Positions 1 to 5,462 are shown, numbered from the stretch's first letter. The stretch is 9,440 bases of DNA from an uncultured Angelakisella sp. (GCA_937914895.1 CALGIL010000070.1:1-9440); one strand, 5' to 3'. Program-made: numbers and translations. Notes: generated by a model not told the origin, from the sequence alone.

Positions 1-29
1 GGGTTGCTTTCCCATGCTTTTGGCGGCAT
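1..29 (-). CDS. possible 5' end of a leftward gene (partial, uncertain)
   Basis: On the minus strand an ATG at 29-27 is preceded by AAAGGAG (46-40) with a 10-nt gap. This is the same ribosome-binding motif and nearly the same spacing as upstream of deoD. The nine codons left in the window read MPPKAWESN and run off the edge without a stop. No AT-rich -10 element is visible upstream on that strand, where the DNA is GC-rich and forms hairpins. No family can be assigned from nine residues. This may be a real divergent gene or a chance match; I rate it below even odds. Confidence 0.3.
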
Positions 30-151
30 TTGCCGAGGGCTCCTTTCCTGGGGGAACCACCCGTAGCCGCCAGACGCGGTCGGGGGCATGGGGCGCGACT
101 AGCCCCATCCTTGTTCGTCTCAAGGGGGGTCCGGGGGTTTCCCCCGGCGGG

Positions 152-185
152 TTTTGCCACTTTTGCCCGGACAAAAGTGGGAAAA
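152..185. repeat. inverted repeat with 6-nt loop
   Basis: CCACTTTTG (157-165) and CAAAAGTGG (172-180) pair perfectly around the loop CCCGGA. After one G/G mismatch the stem continues with TTTT (152-155) against AAAA (182-185). There is no poly-T tail beyond the arm in either direction other than the outer TTTT/AAAA itself, so it could act as a weak bidirectional terminator or be a dispersed palindromic repeat. Confidence 0.5.
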
Positions 186-254
186 GGCAGACTTGTCTGT
201 GAAGCATAGCGATGAGAAGAAAAATACCCGGTGGAGGAACCCCGGCAATCTTTG

Positions 255-280
255 GTTACTTTCCATTGCTGGAAAGTAAC
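255..280. repeat. inverted repeat with 6-nt loop
   Basis: GTTACTTTCC (255-264) and GGAAAGTAAC (271-280) form a perfect 10-bp stem around ATTGCT. It shares the 6-nt loop size and an ACTTT/AAAGT segment with the hairpin at 152-185, 75 bases upstream, so the two may belong to one composite intergenic element. Function is unknown. Confidence 0.5.
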
Positions 281-465
281 AAGCAAAAGACGGCCCACGC
301 CACAACCCGGGCGGACAACAGAAAAACCATATCCAAGGAGCCCCGCCGGAGGTGTAGAAGGATTTGGGACCACACCCCATAGAGTAAAAAAGATAACCTT
401 GTATAAAAACGGACCCCCGCCCGCCAGGGCACAACCCCTCACCGGAGGCGCTCCCCTGCAAAACC

Positions 466-494
466 TTTCCAGCAATAAAAAAATGTGGTAGACT
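466..494 (+). promoter_or_regulatory. predicted sigma-A promoter of the SGNH hydrolase gene
   Basis: A -10 TAGACT (489-494) has an extended-10 TG one base upstream (486-487). A moderate -35, TTTCCA (466-471), sits at 17-bp spacing. Transcription would begin near 501, leaving a leader of about 23 nt before the ATG at 524. The hexamers are each 4/6 to consensus, so the TGn motif carries much of the case. Confidence 0.5.
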
Positions 495-523
495 GAATGC
501 AAACGAAATAGGGGGATAGGACG

Positions 524-1174
524 ATGAAGCACATCCTTTGCTTTGGCGATTCCAATACCTGGGGGTACTCCCCCAAGGACGGCGGCCGGTACGACCTTGC
601 CCGGCGCTGGCCCGGGGTCTTGCAGCGGGAGCTGGGAGAGGACTTTCGGATTATTGAGGAGGGCCTGAACGGGCGCACCACCGCCTGGGAGGATCCCACC
701 GTGGATTACAGCCGCAGCGGCATGGCGTGGCTGCCCGTCTGTCTGGCCACCCACCGCCCCCTGGACCTGGTCATCCTTATGCTGGGCACCAACGACCTCA
801 AAGTACGGTTCGGCCTTACCCCATGGGATATTGCCTCCGGTGCCGCCCGCCTGGTTAAGTATGTGGGCGCCTGTAAGGAGTATGGCCCCGACGGGGTCCA
901 CCCGCCCCGGGTGCTGCTGGTGTCGCCCATCCACCTGGGTGCGGACTTTGCCAGCCCGCACCACCAGGAGGGCTTTGGCGGAAGCGACGGCCGGCGGCGG
1001 AGCCTTTTGCTGGCCGGCGAGTATGAAAAGCGGGCCATGGAGCTGGACTGCCGCTTCTTTGACGCCGCCTCGGCGGCGGAGCCCTCCCCCCTGGATGGCA
1101 TCCACCTGGACGACCGCGGCCACCACGCTCTGGCTCTCGCTTTGGCCGCCCAGGTCCGGGAGGTTCTTCTCTAG
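524..1174 (+). CDS. SGNH/GDSL hydrolase, MsAcT-like esterase/acyltransferase
   Basis: A 216-residue serine hydrolase of the SGNH/GDSL superfamily. Block I is FGDSN with Ser10 as nucleophile. Gly50 in NGRTT occupies the block II oxyanion position. Block III is GTND with Asn90, and block V is DGIHLD with Asp191 and His194 completing the triad. From memory, the order and wording (ILCFGDS.TWG, IEEGL..RTT, PLDLVI.MLGTND, VDGIH-type ending) match Mycobacterium smegmatis MsAcT, whose triad is Ser11/Asp192/His195, and related aryl esterases. It has no signal peptide and is probably cytosolic, cleaving or transferring short acyl esters; the natural substrate is not predictable. The ATG at 524 follows GGGGGATAGG and matches the family N-terminus. 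It appears monocistronic, and its TAG lies inside the palindrome starting at 1171. Confidence 0.9.
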   Translation: MKHILCFGDSNTWGYSPKDGGRYDLARRWPGVLQRELGEDFRIIEEGLNGRTTAWEDPTVDYSRSGMAWLPVCLATHRPLDLVILMLGTNDLKVRFGLTPWDIASGAARLVKYVGACKEYGPDGVHPPRVLLVSPIHLGADFASPHHQEGFGGSDGRRRSLLLAGEYEKRAMELDCRFFDAASAAEPSPLDGIHLDDRGHHALALALAAQVREVLL

Positions 1175-1310
1175 GGGGCTTTTTGAAAAAAGCCCCCTAG
1201 GACCCCCAAAAACTTTCCAGTAAAAGCGGAGCTCCCTTTGCAAAGGGGGCTCCGCTTTTATCTAAAAGTTCTTGAGGATTTTAAGGAACTTCTTTCAAGA
1301 AGTTCCTTAA
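1171..1310. repeat. 140-bp nested palindrome (BIME-like)
   Basis: Three hairpins are arranged symmetrically around 1240/1241: 1171-1200 (14-bp arms, GA centre), 1221-1260, and 1281-1310 (14-bp arms, TC centre). The left 70 bases match the reverse complement of the right 70 at 51 positions by my count, and 18 of the 19 differences are transitions. The whole segment is therefore two diverged inverted copies of one unit: a 30-nt palindrome, a 20-nt linker containing AACTTT, then half of the central terminator. The outer palindromes stay perfect because their differences occur as compensatory pairs. It sits between two convergent genes, the usual place for bidirectional terminators. Confidence 0.75.
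1221..1260. terminator. bidirectional intrinsic terminator between SGNH gene and deoD
   Basis: TAAAAGCGGAGC (1221-1232) pairs with GCTCCGCTTTTA (1249-1260), and the stem continues through CCCTTTG/CAAAGGG with one G-T wobble at 1233/1248. On either strand the hairpin is preceded by an A-run and ends in a TTTT run, the classic symmetric terminator for convergent genes. It would end the upstream esterase transcript and the leftward deoD transcript. Confidence 0.8.
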
Positions 1311-1322
1311 AGAAAAGCCTTC

Positions 1323-2039
1323 TCAGCCCTCGGCGATGGCGGTTTCCAGGGCGATGGTCATCATTTCCTTAAACTTGGTCTGGCGGTCCTCGGGGGGCAT
1401 TTGCCGCTGGGGGTCGCTTAGGAGGTCGGAGATGGTAAGGAGGCCCAGGGCGCGCTTGCCCAGGTAAGCGGCGTTCATATACAGGGCGGCGCTTTCCATT
1501 TCGGCGCACAGGACGCCCATCTTCATCCATTTGGCCGACGATTCCTCATTGGCCAGATAAAAGTTGTCGCTGCTCAGGACATTACCCACCATATGCCTGC
1601 AGCCGATTTGCCGGGCCGCCTCCACCGACTTTACCAGCATGCCGTAGTCGGCGATGGGGGCAAACACCCCGGGCAGCTCGTACTGGGCGCCGTAATTGCT
1701 GTTGGTGCAGGCGCCCTGGGCAATGACGATGTCGCCCAGGTCCAGGCCGGGGTGCATCCCGCCGGCGGAGCCCACGCGGATGATTTTTTCCACATCATAA
1801 AAGGCGTACAGCTCGTAGGAATAAATGCCCACCGAGGGCATGCCCATCCCGTGGCCCATGACGGACACGGGGACGCCCTTGTAGGTGCCGGTGTAGCCCA
1901 GCATCCCGCGGATTTCATTAAAGCACCTGGCGTCCTCCAAAAAGGTTTCGGCAATAAATTTGGCGCGCAGGGGGTCGCCCGGCATCAGGCATACCTTGGC
2001 GATGTCGCCCTTTTTTGCGGCATTGTGGGGGGTCGGCAT
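1323..2039 (-). CDS. deoD: purine nucleoside phosphorylase, DeoD type
   Basis: A 238-residue hexameric-type purine nucleoside phosphorylase, which uses phosphate to split purine (deoxy)ribonucleosides into free base and (deoxy)ribose-1-phosphate in the salvage pathway. Length and sequence track E. coli DeoD (about 239 aa). The N-terminal TPH contains His5; LMPGDPLRAK carries Gly21 and Arg25 of the phosphate site. Arg44 lies in EIRGMLG, and MGHGMGMPS and IIRVGS (Arg88, Ser91) follow. CAEME (Glu180-Glu182) binds ribose, TISD (Ser204, Asp205) supplies the general acid for the base, and Arg219 lies in EDRQ. All key residues are present. The ATG follows a strong AAAGGAG (2055-2049) at 9 nt. It is monocistronic, divergent from the ABC exporter and convergent with the esterase. 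Confidence 0.96.
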   Translation of the reverse strand: MPTPHNAAKKGDIAKVCLMPGDPLRAKFIAETFLEDARCFNEIRGMLGYTGTYKGVPVSVMGHGMGMPSVGIYSYELYAFYDVEKIIRVGSAGGMHPGLDLGDIVIAQGACTNSNYGAQYELPGVFAPIADYGMLVKSVEAARQIGCRHMVGNVLSSDNFYLANEESSAKWMKMGVLCAEMESAALYMNAAYLGKRALGLLTISDLLSDPQRQMPPEDRQTKFKEMMTIALETAIAEG

Positions 2040-2103
2040 ACTGTAATACTCCTTTCTTTTGTTCGGGATTTCCTTGTGATTTCGGGGAAAGCTCCATGCC
2101 CCC

Positions 2104-2132
2104 AGTGTACCACAATCCGCCCCAAAGGGGAA
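2104..2132 (-). promoter_or_regulatory. predicted deoD promoter
   Basis: Read on the minus strand, TACACT (2109-2104) forms the -10 and has an extended-10 TG one base upstream. The nearby TGTGGTACACT closely resembles TGTGGTAGACT at the esterase promoter. A poor -35 (TTCCCC, 2132-2127) lies 17 bp upstream. Start of transcription would be near 2097, giving a leader of about 58 nt. Confidence 0.5.
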
Positions 2133-2144
2133 GGGACTTTGGGG
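2120..2144. promoter_or_regulatory. inverted repeat over the deoD -35 region, possible operator
   Basis: CCCCAAAG (2120-2127) and CTTTGGGG (2137-2144) form a perfect 8-bp inverted repeat with a 9-nt centre (25 bp overall). It covers the deoD -35 position and lies 25 bp upstream of the exporter -35. Size and position suit a dimeric regulator site, but no regulator for it can be named from the window. Confidence 0.35.
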
Positions 2145-2168
2145 GAACTTCGCCGGGACGGCCCGTCG

Positions 2169-2197
2169 TTGATTTAGAAGGGAAAATGGGTTATACT
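2169..2197 (+). promoter_or_regulatory. strong sigma-A promoter of the ABC exporter operon
   Basis: TTGATT (2169-2174) and TATACT (2192-2197) are separated by exactly 17 bp, the best match to the sigma-A consensus in the window. Transcription should start about 2203-2205. That puts the in-frame ATG at 2201 at or before the transcript's first base, which argues that translation begins further downstream, at 2252. Confidence 0.75.
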
Positions 2198-2234
2198 TAA
2201 ATGAGTTCAGCTTTGCCGGCGCAAAGCTTTCAGC

Positions 2235-2240
2235 AAAGGA
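2235..2240 (+). promoter_or_regulatory. ribosome-binding site fixing the exporter start
   Basis: AAAGGA lies 11 nt before the ATG at 2252. No Shine-Dalgarno precedes the ATG at 2201, whose upstream bases are the -10 element. The ATG at 2240 overlaps this site and so is unlikely to be used. Confidence 0.6.
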
Positions 2241-2251
2241 TGTGCGGCACC

Positions 2252-3973
2252 ATGATACGCAGACTGCTCCCCTATTACAAGCCCTATAAGGGGCTTCTCC
2301 TGTTGGATTTGTTTTTTGCCCTGCTGCTGGCGGGGTTCGACCTCTTTTACCCCGTCATCACCGGCCATATCATCGACGATTACGTCCCCGGCGGCAACCT
2401 GCGGATGATCCTGTTTTGGCTGGCGGTGCTTATCCCCCTGTACCTGGGCAAGGCGGTATCCAAATATGTGGTCAACTATTACGGCCATATGCTGGGGGTG
2501 CGCATCCAGGCGGATATGCGGCAAAAGGTCTTTCGAAAGCTGCAGGACCTGCCCTTTTCCTACTTTGACAACAACAAGACCGGCGTCATCATGTCCCGGA
2601 TCGTCCACGACCTGCAGGAGCTGTCCGAGCTTTGCCACCACGGCCCGGAGGAAGTTTTTCTTACCGCCGTCACCCTGGGGGGCGCCTTTTTCATTCTGGC
2701 CCGGGCCAACCTGGCCCTTACCTGCATCATCTTTGCCTGCATCCCGGTAATTGCCCTGGTGGCCATTAAAAAGAAAAAGGCCATGAACACGGCCTTTGCC
2801 AAGGCCCGCAAGGAGATTGCCAACGTCAACGCCGACCTGGAAAGCAGCATTTCGGGCATCCGGGTATCCCGGGCCTTTACCAGCGAGGAGCACGAGGCCC
2901 AGCGCTTTTACGAGAGCAACGACCGCTTCCGCGAGGCGGAGGAGGACTCTTACCGGGCCATGGGGGGATATTATTCCCTGACCCACTTTACCACCGACAT
3001 CCTGTACTGGGTGGGCCTGGGGTCCACCGCACTGTTTGCCCTGTACGGGCGGATTACCATCGGCGAGCTGACCACCTATCTTTTGTACATCAACCTCTTT
3101 GTGGGGGCCATCCGGCGGCTGAGCGACTTTGCCGAGATGTACGAGCGGGGCATGACCGGCTTTGCACGGTACCTGGAGATTATGGACGCCGAAAAGGAAA
3201 AGGAACACCCCGGCGCCGTCCCCATGCCGGCGGCCAGGGGGGCCGTGCGCCTGGAGGACGTGTCCTTTACCTACGAGGACGGCGAGGCGGTCCTCAGCCA
3301 CATCTCCCTGGACATCCGGCCCGGCCAAAAGGTGGCGGTGGTGGGCCCCTCCGGCAGCGGCAAAACCACCATGTGCCACCTGCTGCCCCGCTTTTACGAC
3401 GTCACCCAGGGGTGCATCCTCATTGACGGGGTGGATATTACCACCGTCACCCTGGAATCTCTGCGGCAGAACATCGGCATTGTCCAGCAGGACGTGTACC
3501 TTTTTAACGGCACCTTTCGGGAAAACATTGCCTACGGCGATTTTTCCGCCACCGACGAGGAAATTGAGGAGGCGGCCCGCCGGGCCAACATCCACGATTA
3601 CATCGTCAGCCAGCCCCAGGGCTACGACACCCAGGTGGGGGAGCGGGGCGTCAAGCTGTCCGGCGGACAGAAGCAGCGCATTTCCATCGCCCGGGTGTTC
3701 CTGAAAAATCCGCCCATCCTCATCCTGGACGAGGCCACCAGCGCCCTGGACAACGTCACCGAGCTGCTGATTCAGCAGGCCCTGGACCAGCTGTGCACCG
3801 GGCGCACCACCCTGGTGGTGGCCCACCGCCTCAGCACCGTCAAGGGCGCCGACAAAATTGTGGTCCTCACCGGCCGCGGCATCGAGGAGGAGGGCACCCA
3901 TCAGGAGCTGCTGGACCGGGACGGCATTTACGCCGGGCTGTACCGATCCCAGTTTTTGGTGGACCGGGCATAG
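2252..3973 (+). CDS. ABC exporter, fused permease and ATPase (ABCB/MsbA-like)
   Basis: A 573-residue half-transporter that would work as a dimer, using ATP to export a lipophilic compound, drug, lipid or peptide; the cargo cannot be told from sequence. Residues about 1-315 are the type-IV exporter membrane domain, with hydrophobic stretches near 14-32, 50-66, 137-152, 155-172, 246-265 and 270-287. The ATPase domain follows: A-loop Tyr341, Walker A GPSGSGKT (365-372), Q-loop Gln413, signature LSGGQ (469-473), Walker B ILILDE (489-494) with catalytic Glu494, and H-loop His525. It looks fully active. I chose the ATG at 2252 (MIRRLLPYYKPYKG, the usual family beginning); a start at 2201 would add 17 atypical residues and precede the mRNA start. 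No separate partner half-transporter is adjacent, so a homodimer is likely. Confidence 0.93.
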   Translation: MIRRLLPYYKPYKGLLLLDLFFALLLAGFDLFYPVITGHIIDDYVPGGNLRMILFWLAVLIPLYLGKAVSKYVVNYYGHMLGVRIQADMRQKVFRKLQDLPFSYFDNNKTGVIMSRIVHDLQELSELCHHGPEEVFLTAVTLGGAFFILARANLALTCIIFACIPVIALVAIKKKKAMNTAFAKARKEIANVNADLESSISGIRVSRAFTSEEHEAQRFYESNDRFREAEEDSYRAMGGYYSLTHFTTDILYWVGLGSTALFALYGRITIGELTTYLLYINLFVGAIRRLSDFAEMYERGMTGFARYLEIMDAEKEKEHPGAVPMPAARGAVRLEDVSFTYEDGEAVLSHISLDIRPGQKVAVVGPSGSGKTTMCHLLPRFYDVTQGCILIDGVDITTVTLESLRQNIGIVQQDVYLFNGTFRENIAYGDFSATDEEIEEAARRANIHDYIVSQPQGYDTQVGERGVKLSGGQKQRISIARVFLKNPPILILDEATSALDNVTELLIQQALDQLCTGRTTLVVAHRLSTVKGADKIVVLTGRGIEEEGTHQELLDRDGIYAGLYRSQFLVDRA

Positions 3974-4000
3974 GCCCGCGGCACCCGTAAAGATCTGAAA

Positions 4001-4006
4001 GAGGAG
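4001..4006 (+). promoter_or_regulatory. ribosome-binding site for a TTG start
   Basis: GAGGAG lies 8 nt before the TTG at 4015. An out-of-frame ATG at 4007-4009 directly follows the site, too close to be used, and its frame closes within about 100 bases. Confidence 0.65.
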
Positions 4007-4014
4007 ATGACGCG

Positions 4015-4485
4015 TTGTTTTATTCCCTTACAAACCGCCTGCGCACCTTTATGGCGGGACGGTACGGCTTTGATATGCTGGGGTCCCTGCTGCTGGTGCT
4101 GTACCTGATCCTCAATTATCTGGTCCGGTTTATTCTGAATACCCTTCTGCGCCGGGGGCTGCTGACCGAGGTGTGGTGGGTGACCCTGCTGCGGTTTTTG
4201 CCCATGGTGGTTTTGGGCTGGGCCCTGTGGCGGGTGCTGTCCAAAAACATCCCGGCCCGGTGCGCCGAAAACGGGGTGTTTATGGAGGGCTGGAGCAGGC
4301 TGAAAATGTTCTTTACCCGGAGAAAGGACGCCGTCGTCCGCTGGAAGTCCGGTGCCGAGGAGCGCAAAACCCACCGCTTTTTTGCCTGCCCCAACTGCGG
4401 CCAGCAGGTGCGGGTGCCCAAGGGCAAAGGGAAGATCGCCATCAAATGCCCCCGCTGCCATCAGGAATTTGTTAAGAAGACCTGA
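4015..4485 (+). CDS. small membrane protein with C-terminal zinc ribbon, function unknown
   Basis: A 156-residue protein of a family I recognise from clostridial genomes only as uncharacterised. Two hydrophobic segments (about 21-42 and 53-74) are followed by a basic stretch including SKNIPARCAEN. A C-terminal zinc ribbon has Cys125-x2-Cys128 and Cys145-x2-Cys148 separated by 16 residues, including the basic RVPKGKGKIAIK. By charge, the ribbon should face the cytoplasm. It starts at TTG (GAGGAG 8 nt upstream) 41 bases after the exporter stop, with no terminator between, so the two are very likely cotranscribed. The ribbon could bind nucleic acid, a protein partner or simply stabilise the fold. 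A role tied to the exporter is only inference from position. Confidence 0.8.
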   Translation: MFYSLTNRLRTFMAGRYGFDMLGSLLLVLYLILNYLVRFILNTLLRRGLLTEVWWVTLLRFLPMVVLGWALWRVLSKNIPARCAENGVFMEGWSRLKMFFTRRKDAVVRWKSGAEERKTHRFFACPNCGQQVRVPKGKGKIAIKCPRCHQEFVKKT

Positions 4486-4487
4486 TA

Positions 4488-4518
4488 GAGGGCAGAGATC
4501 AGAGGGCAGAGGGCAGAG
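4488..4518. repeat. short direct repeats of GAGGGCAGA
   Basis: Right after the zinc-ribbon gene's stop codon, GAGGGCAGA occurs at 4488-4496 and 4502-4510, followed immediately by GGGCAGAG (4511-4518). A GATCA interrupts the first two copies. A related purine-rich run (AAAAGGCAGAGGGGAGAAAG) follows the XRE gene near 7179-7198. The unit is near 7 bp, so slippage could change the copy number. Immediately after lies the 12-nt palindrome GCCGTGCACGGC (4518-4529), too compact to be a good terminator. Confidence 0.5.
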
Positions 4519-4573
4519 CCGTGCACGGCGCGGGTTTTGGTAATTTCTAACATCTGTGGGGGGTTTTTCGGTC

Positions 4574-5230
4574 ATGGGCAGCATCGTCATCGGCATTGCG
4601 GGGGGCACCGCCTCAGGAAAGACCACTGTCACCAATAAGCTCCGGGAGTTTTTTGGCGACAGCATCAGCGTCATCTACCACGACAACTATTACAAGCACT
4701 TCGACCTCCCCTTTGAGGAGCGGGTAAAGCTGAACTACGACCACCCGGACACCTTTGACACCGCCCGGATGGTGGAGGACCTGGCACGCCTCAAATCCGG
4801 ACAGGCTGTCCAGTGCCCGGTGTACGACTTTACCCTGTACAACCGCACCGGCGAAACAGTGGAGATCCCCCCCGCCAAGGTGATTATTGTGGAGGGCATC
4901 CTTATCTTTGAAAACAAGGACCTGCGGGACCTGATGGACATTAAGATTTTTGTGGATACCGACGCCGACACCCGCATTCTGCGGCGCCTGCGCCGGGATG
5001 TGGAAAAGCGGGGCCGCACCATGGATTCGGTTATCCGGCAGTACCTGGAAACGGTTAAGCCCATGCATGAGCAGTACGTCCAGCCCAGCCGCAAGTACGC
5101 CGACATCGTCATGCTGGAAGGGGGCCACAACCTGGTGGCCCTGGATATGATTGTCCAGCGCATCCGCAGCCACATTGACAATGAACAGATTACAGATAAC
5201 AAGGGCAGCGCTGCCCGAAAGCAGCCGTAA
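4574..5230 (+). CDS. udk: uridine kinase
   Basis: A 218-residue cytosolic enzyme phosphorylating uridine and cytidine to UMP and CMP with a nucleoside triphosphate, in pyrimidine salvage. The P-loop GGTASGKT is at 10-17 and Asp37 of YHDNYYK is the expected catalytic base. NYDHPDTFD (54-62) and VYDF (83-86) belong to the nucleoside site. VEGIL (107-111) and the lid-type DTDADTRILRRLRRD (128-142) follow, then RKYADI and EGGHN. I start at ATG 4574 (MGSIVIGIAGG), 10 nt after a GGGGGG run; an upstream in-frame GTG at 4556 lacks a ribosome site. Typical Udk is about 207-213 aa. The extra tail after about residue 200 is read through repeat-like DNA. It may be transcribed with the exporter genes. Confidence 0.94.
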   Translation: MGSIVIGIAGGTASGKTTVTNKLREFFGDSISVIYHDNYYKHFDLPFEERVKLNYDHPDTFDTARMVEDLARLKSGQAVQCPVYDFTLYNRTGETVEIPPAKVIIVEGILIFENKDLRDLMDIKIFVDTDADTRILRRLRRDVEKRGRTMDSVIRQYLETVKPMHEQYVQPSRKYADIVMLEGGHNLVALDMIVQRIRSHIDNEQITDNKGSAARKQP

Positions 5231-5340
5231 AACAGCGGCTTTGTACAAACACTTACCGCGCGATTCCCTTGGCTTCTTTTGGGCGTGTTTTTCCTGTTCC
5301 AGCGTGTTCCCACCCTGCAAAGGTCAGCCTTTACAAAAAT

Positions 5341-5374
5341 GTTCCTTTTTGAAAAAAGGAACCGAAAAATTTTT
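5341..5374 (+). terminator. hairpin unit downstream of udk, possible terminator
   Basis: GTTCCTTTTT (5341-5350) pairs with AAAAAGGAAC (5353-5362) around GA, followed by CGAAAAATTTTT. The T-run lies about 7 nt past the stem, so as an intrinsic terminator it is imperfect. The CTTTTTGAAAAAAG core is identical to that of the hairpin at 1171-1200, with different outer pairs, so it is better seen as a member of the same repeat family. Confidence 0.5.
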
Positions 5375-5405
5375 AAGGGGCCTGCACCAGGCAGCAAGTA
5401 TCCCA

Positions 5406-5435
5406 GTGCCTTGCCCGGGTGCCCGGGCAAGGCAC
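5406..5435. repeat. GC-rich palindrome with 14-bp arms
   Basis: GTGCCTTGCCCGGG (5406-5419) and CCCGGGCAAGGCAC (5422-5435) are perfect reverse complements with TG at the centre. Arm and centre sizes equal those of the palindromes at 1171-1200 and 1281-1310, although the sequence is unrelated. No T-run follows on either strand. Confidence 0.6.
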
Positions 5436-5447
5436 GGTGGGCAATGA

Positions 5448-5462
5448 ATAATTGACAATTAT
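5448..5462. repeat. AT-rich palindrome ATAATTG-A-CAATTAT
   Basis: Perfect 7-bp arms around one A. It contains a consensus TTGACA (5452-5457), but there is no -10 at 16-18 bp. The words CAATGAA and TTGACAAT also occur at the end of udk (5175-5185), suggesting a short dispersed motif rather than a promoter. Confidence 0.4.

Larger units (their letters stand above)
30..465. other. gene-free, hairpin-rich intergenic stretch
   Basis: I see no believable gene here. The open frames on both strands lack ribosome-binding sites and give low-complexity Pro/Gly/Arg/Cys-rich translations. The stretch holds a series of short perfect inverted repeats: 88-94 with 102-108 (ATGGGGC/GCCCCAT), 131-137 with 141-147 (CCGGGGG/CCCCCGG), and two larger ones listed separately. 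It resembles the repeated intergenic filler of GC-rich Clostridia, but copy number in the genome cannot be judged from this window. Confidence 0.6.

Noticed and set aside
120..461. Minus-strand open frame of 113 codons in the left intergenic region
   Set aside because: Runs through the hairpins, is rich in Cys, Pro and Gly, lacks a Shine-Dalgarno, and looks like the spurious protein often called over intergenic repeats.
231..491. Plus-strand GTG-started frame of 86 codons
   Set aside because: It reads through the 255-280 palindrome and the esterase promoter, has no credible ribosome site and no recognisable domain.
2207..3901. Long open frame opposite the ABC exporter
   Set aside because: It mirrors the exporter's GC-rich codon pattern, gives a Gly/Val/His/Gln-rich non-family sequence and has no ribosome site; the plus strand carries a complete ABC protein.
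4007..4107. Small frame from ATG 4007 before the zinc-ribbon gene
   Set aside because: The ATG abuts the GAGGAG site with no spacer and the frame closes early; the TTG frame encodes a full two-helix, zinc-ribbon protein.
4556..4573. Upstream extension of uridine kinase from GTG 4556
   Set aside because: No ribosome site precedes it, while ATG 4574 begins the family-typical MGSIVIGIAGG and follows a G-run at suitable distance.
5452..5457. Perfect TTGACA as a -35 for the WYL gene
   Set aside because: At 16-18 bp spacing the sequence is GC-rich (GCCTGC region) with no -10; the hexamer is explained by the palindrome it lies in.
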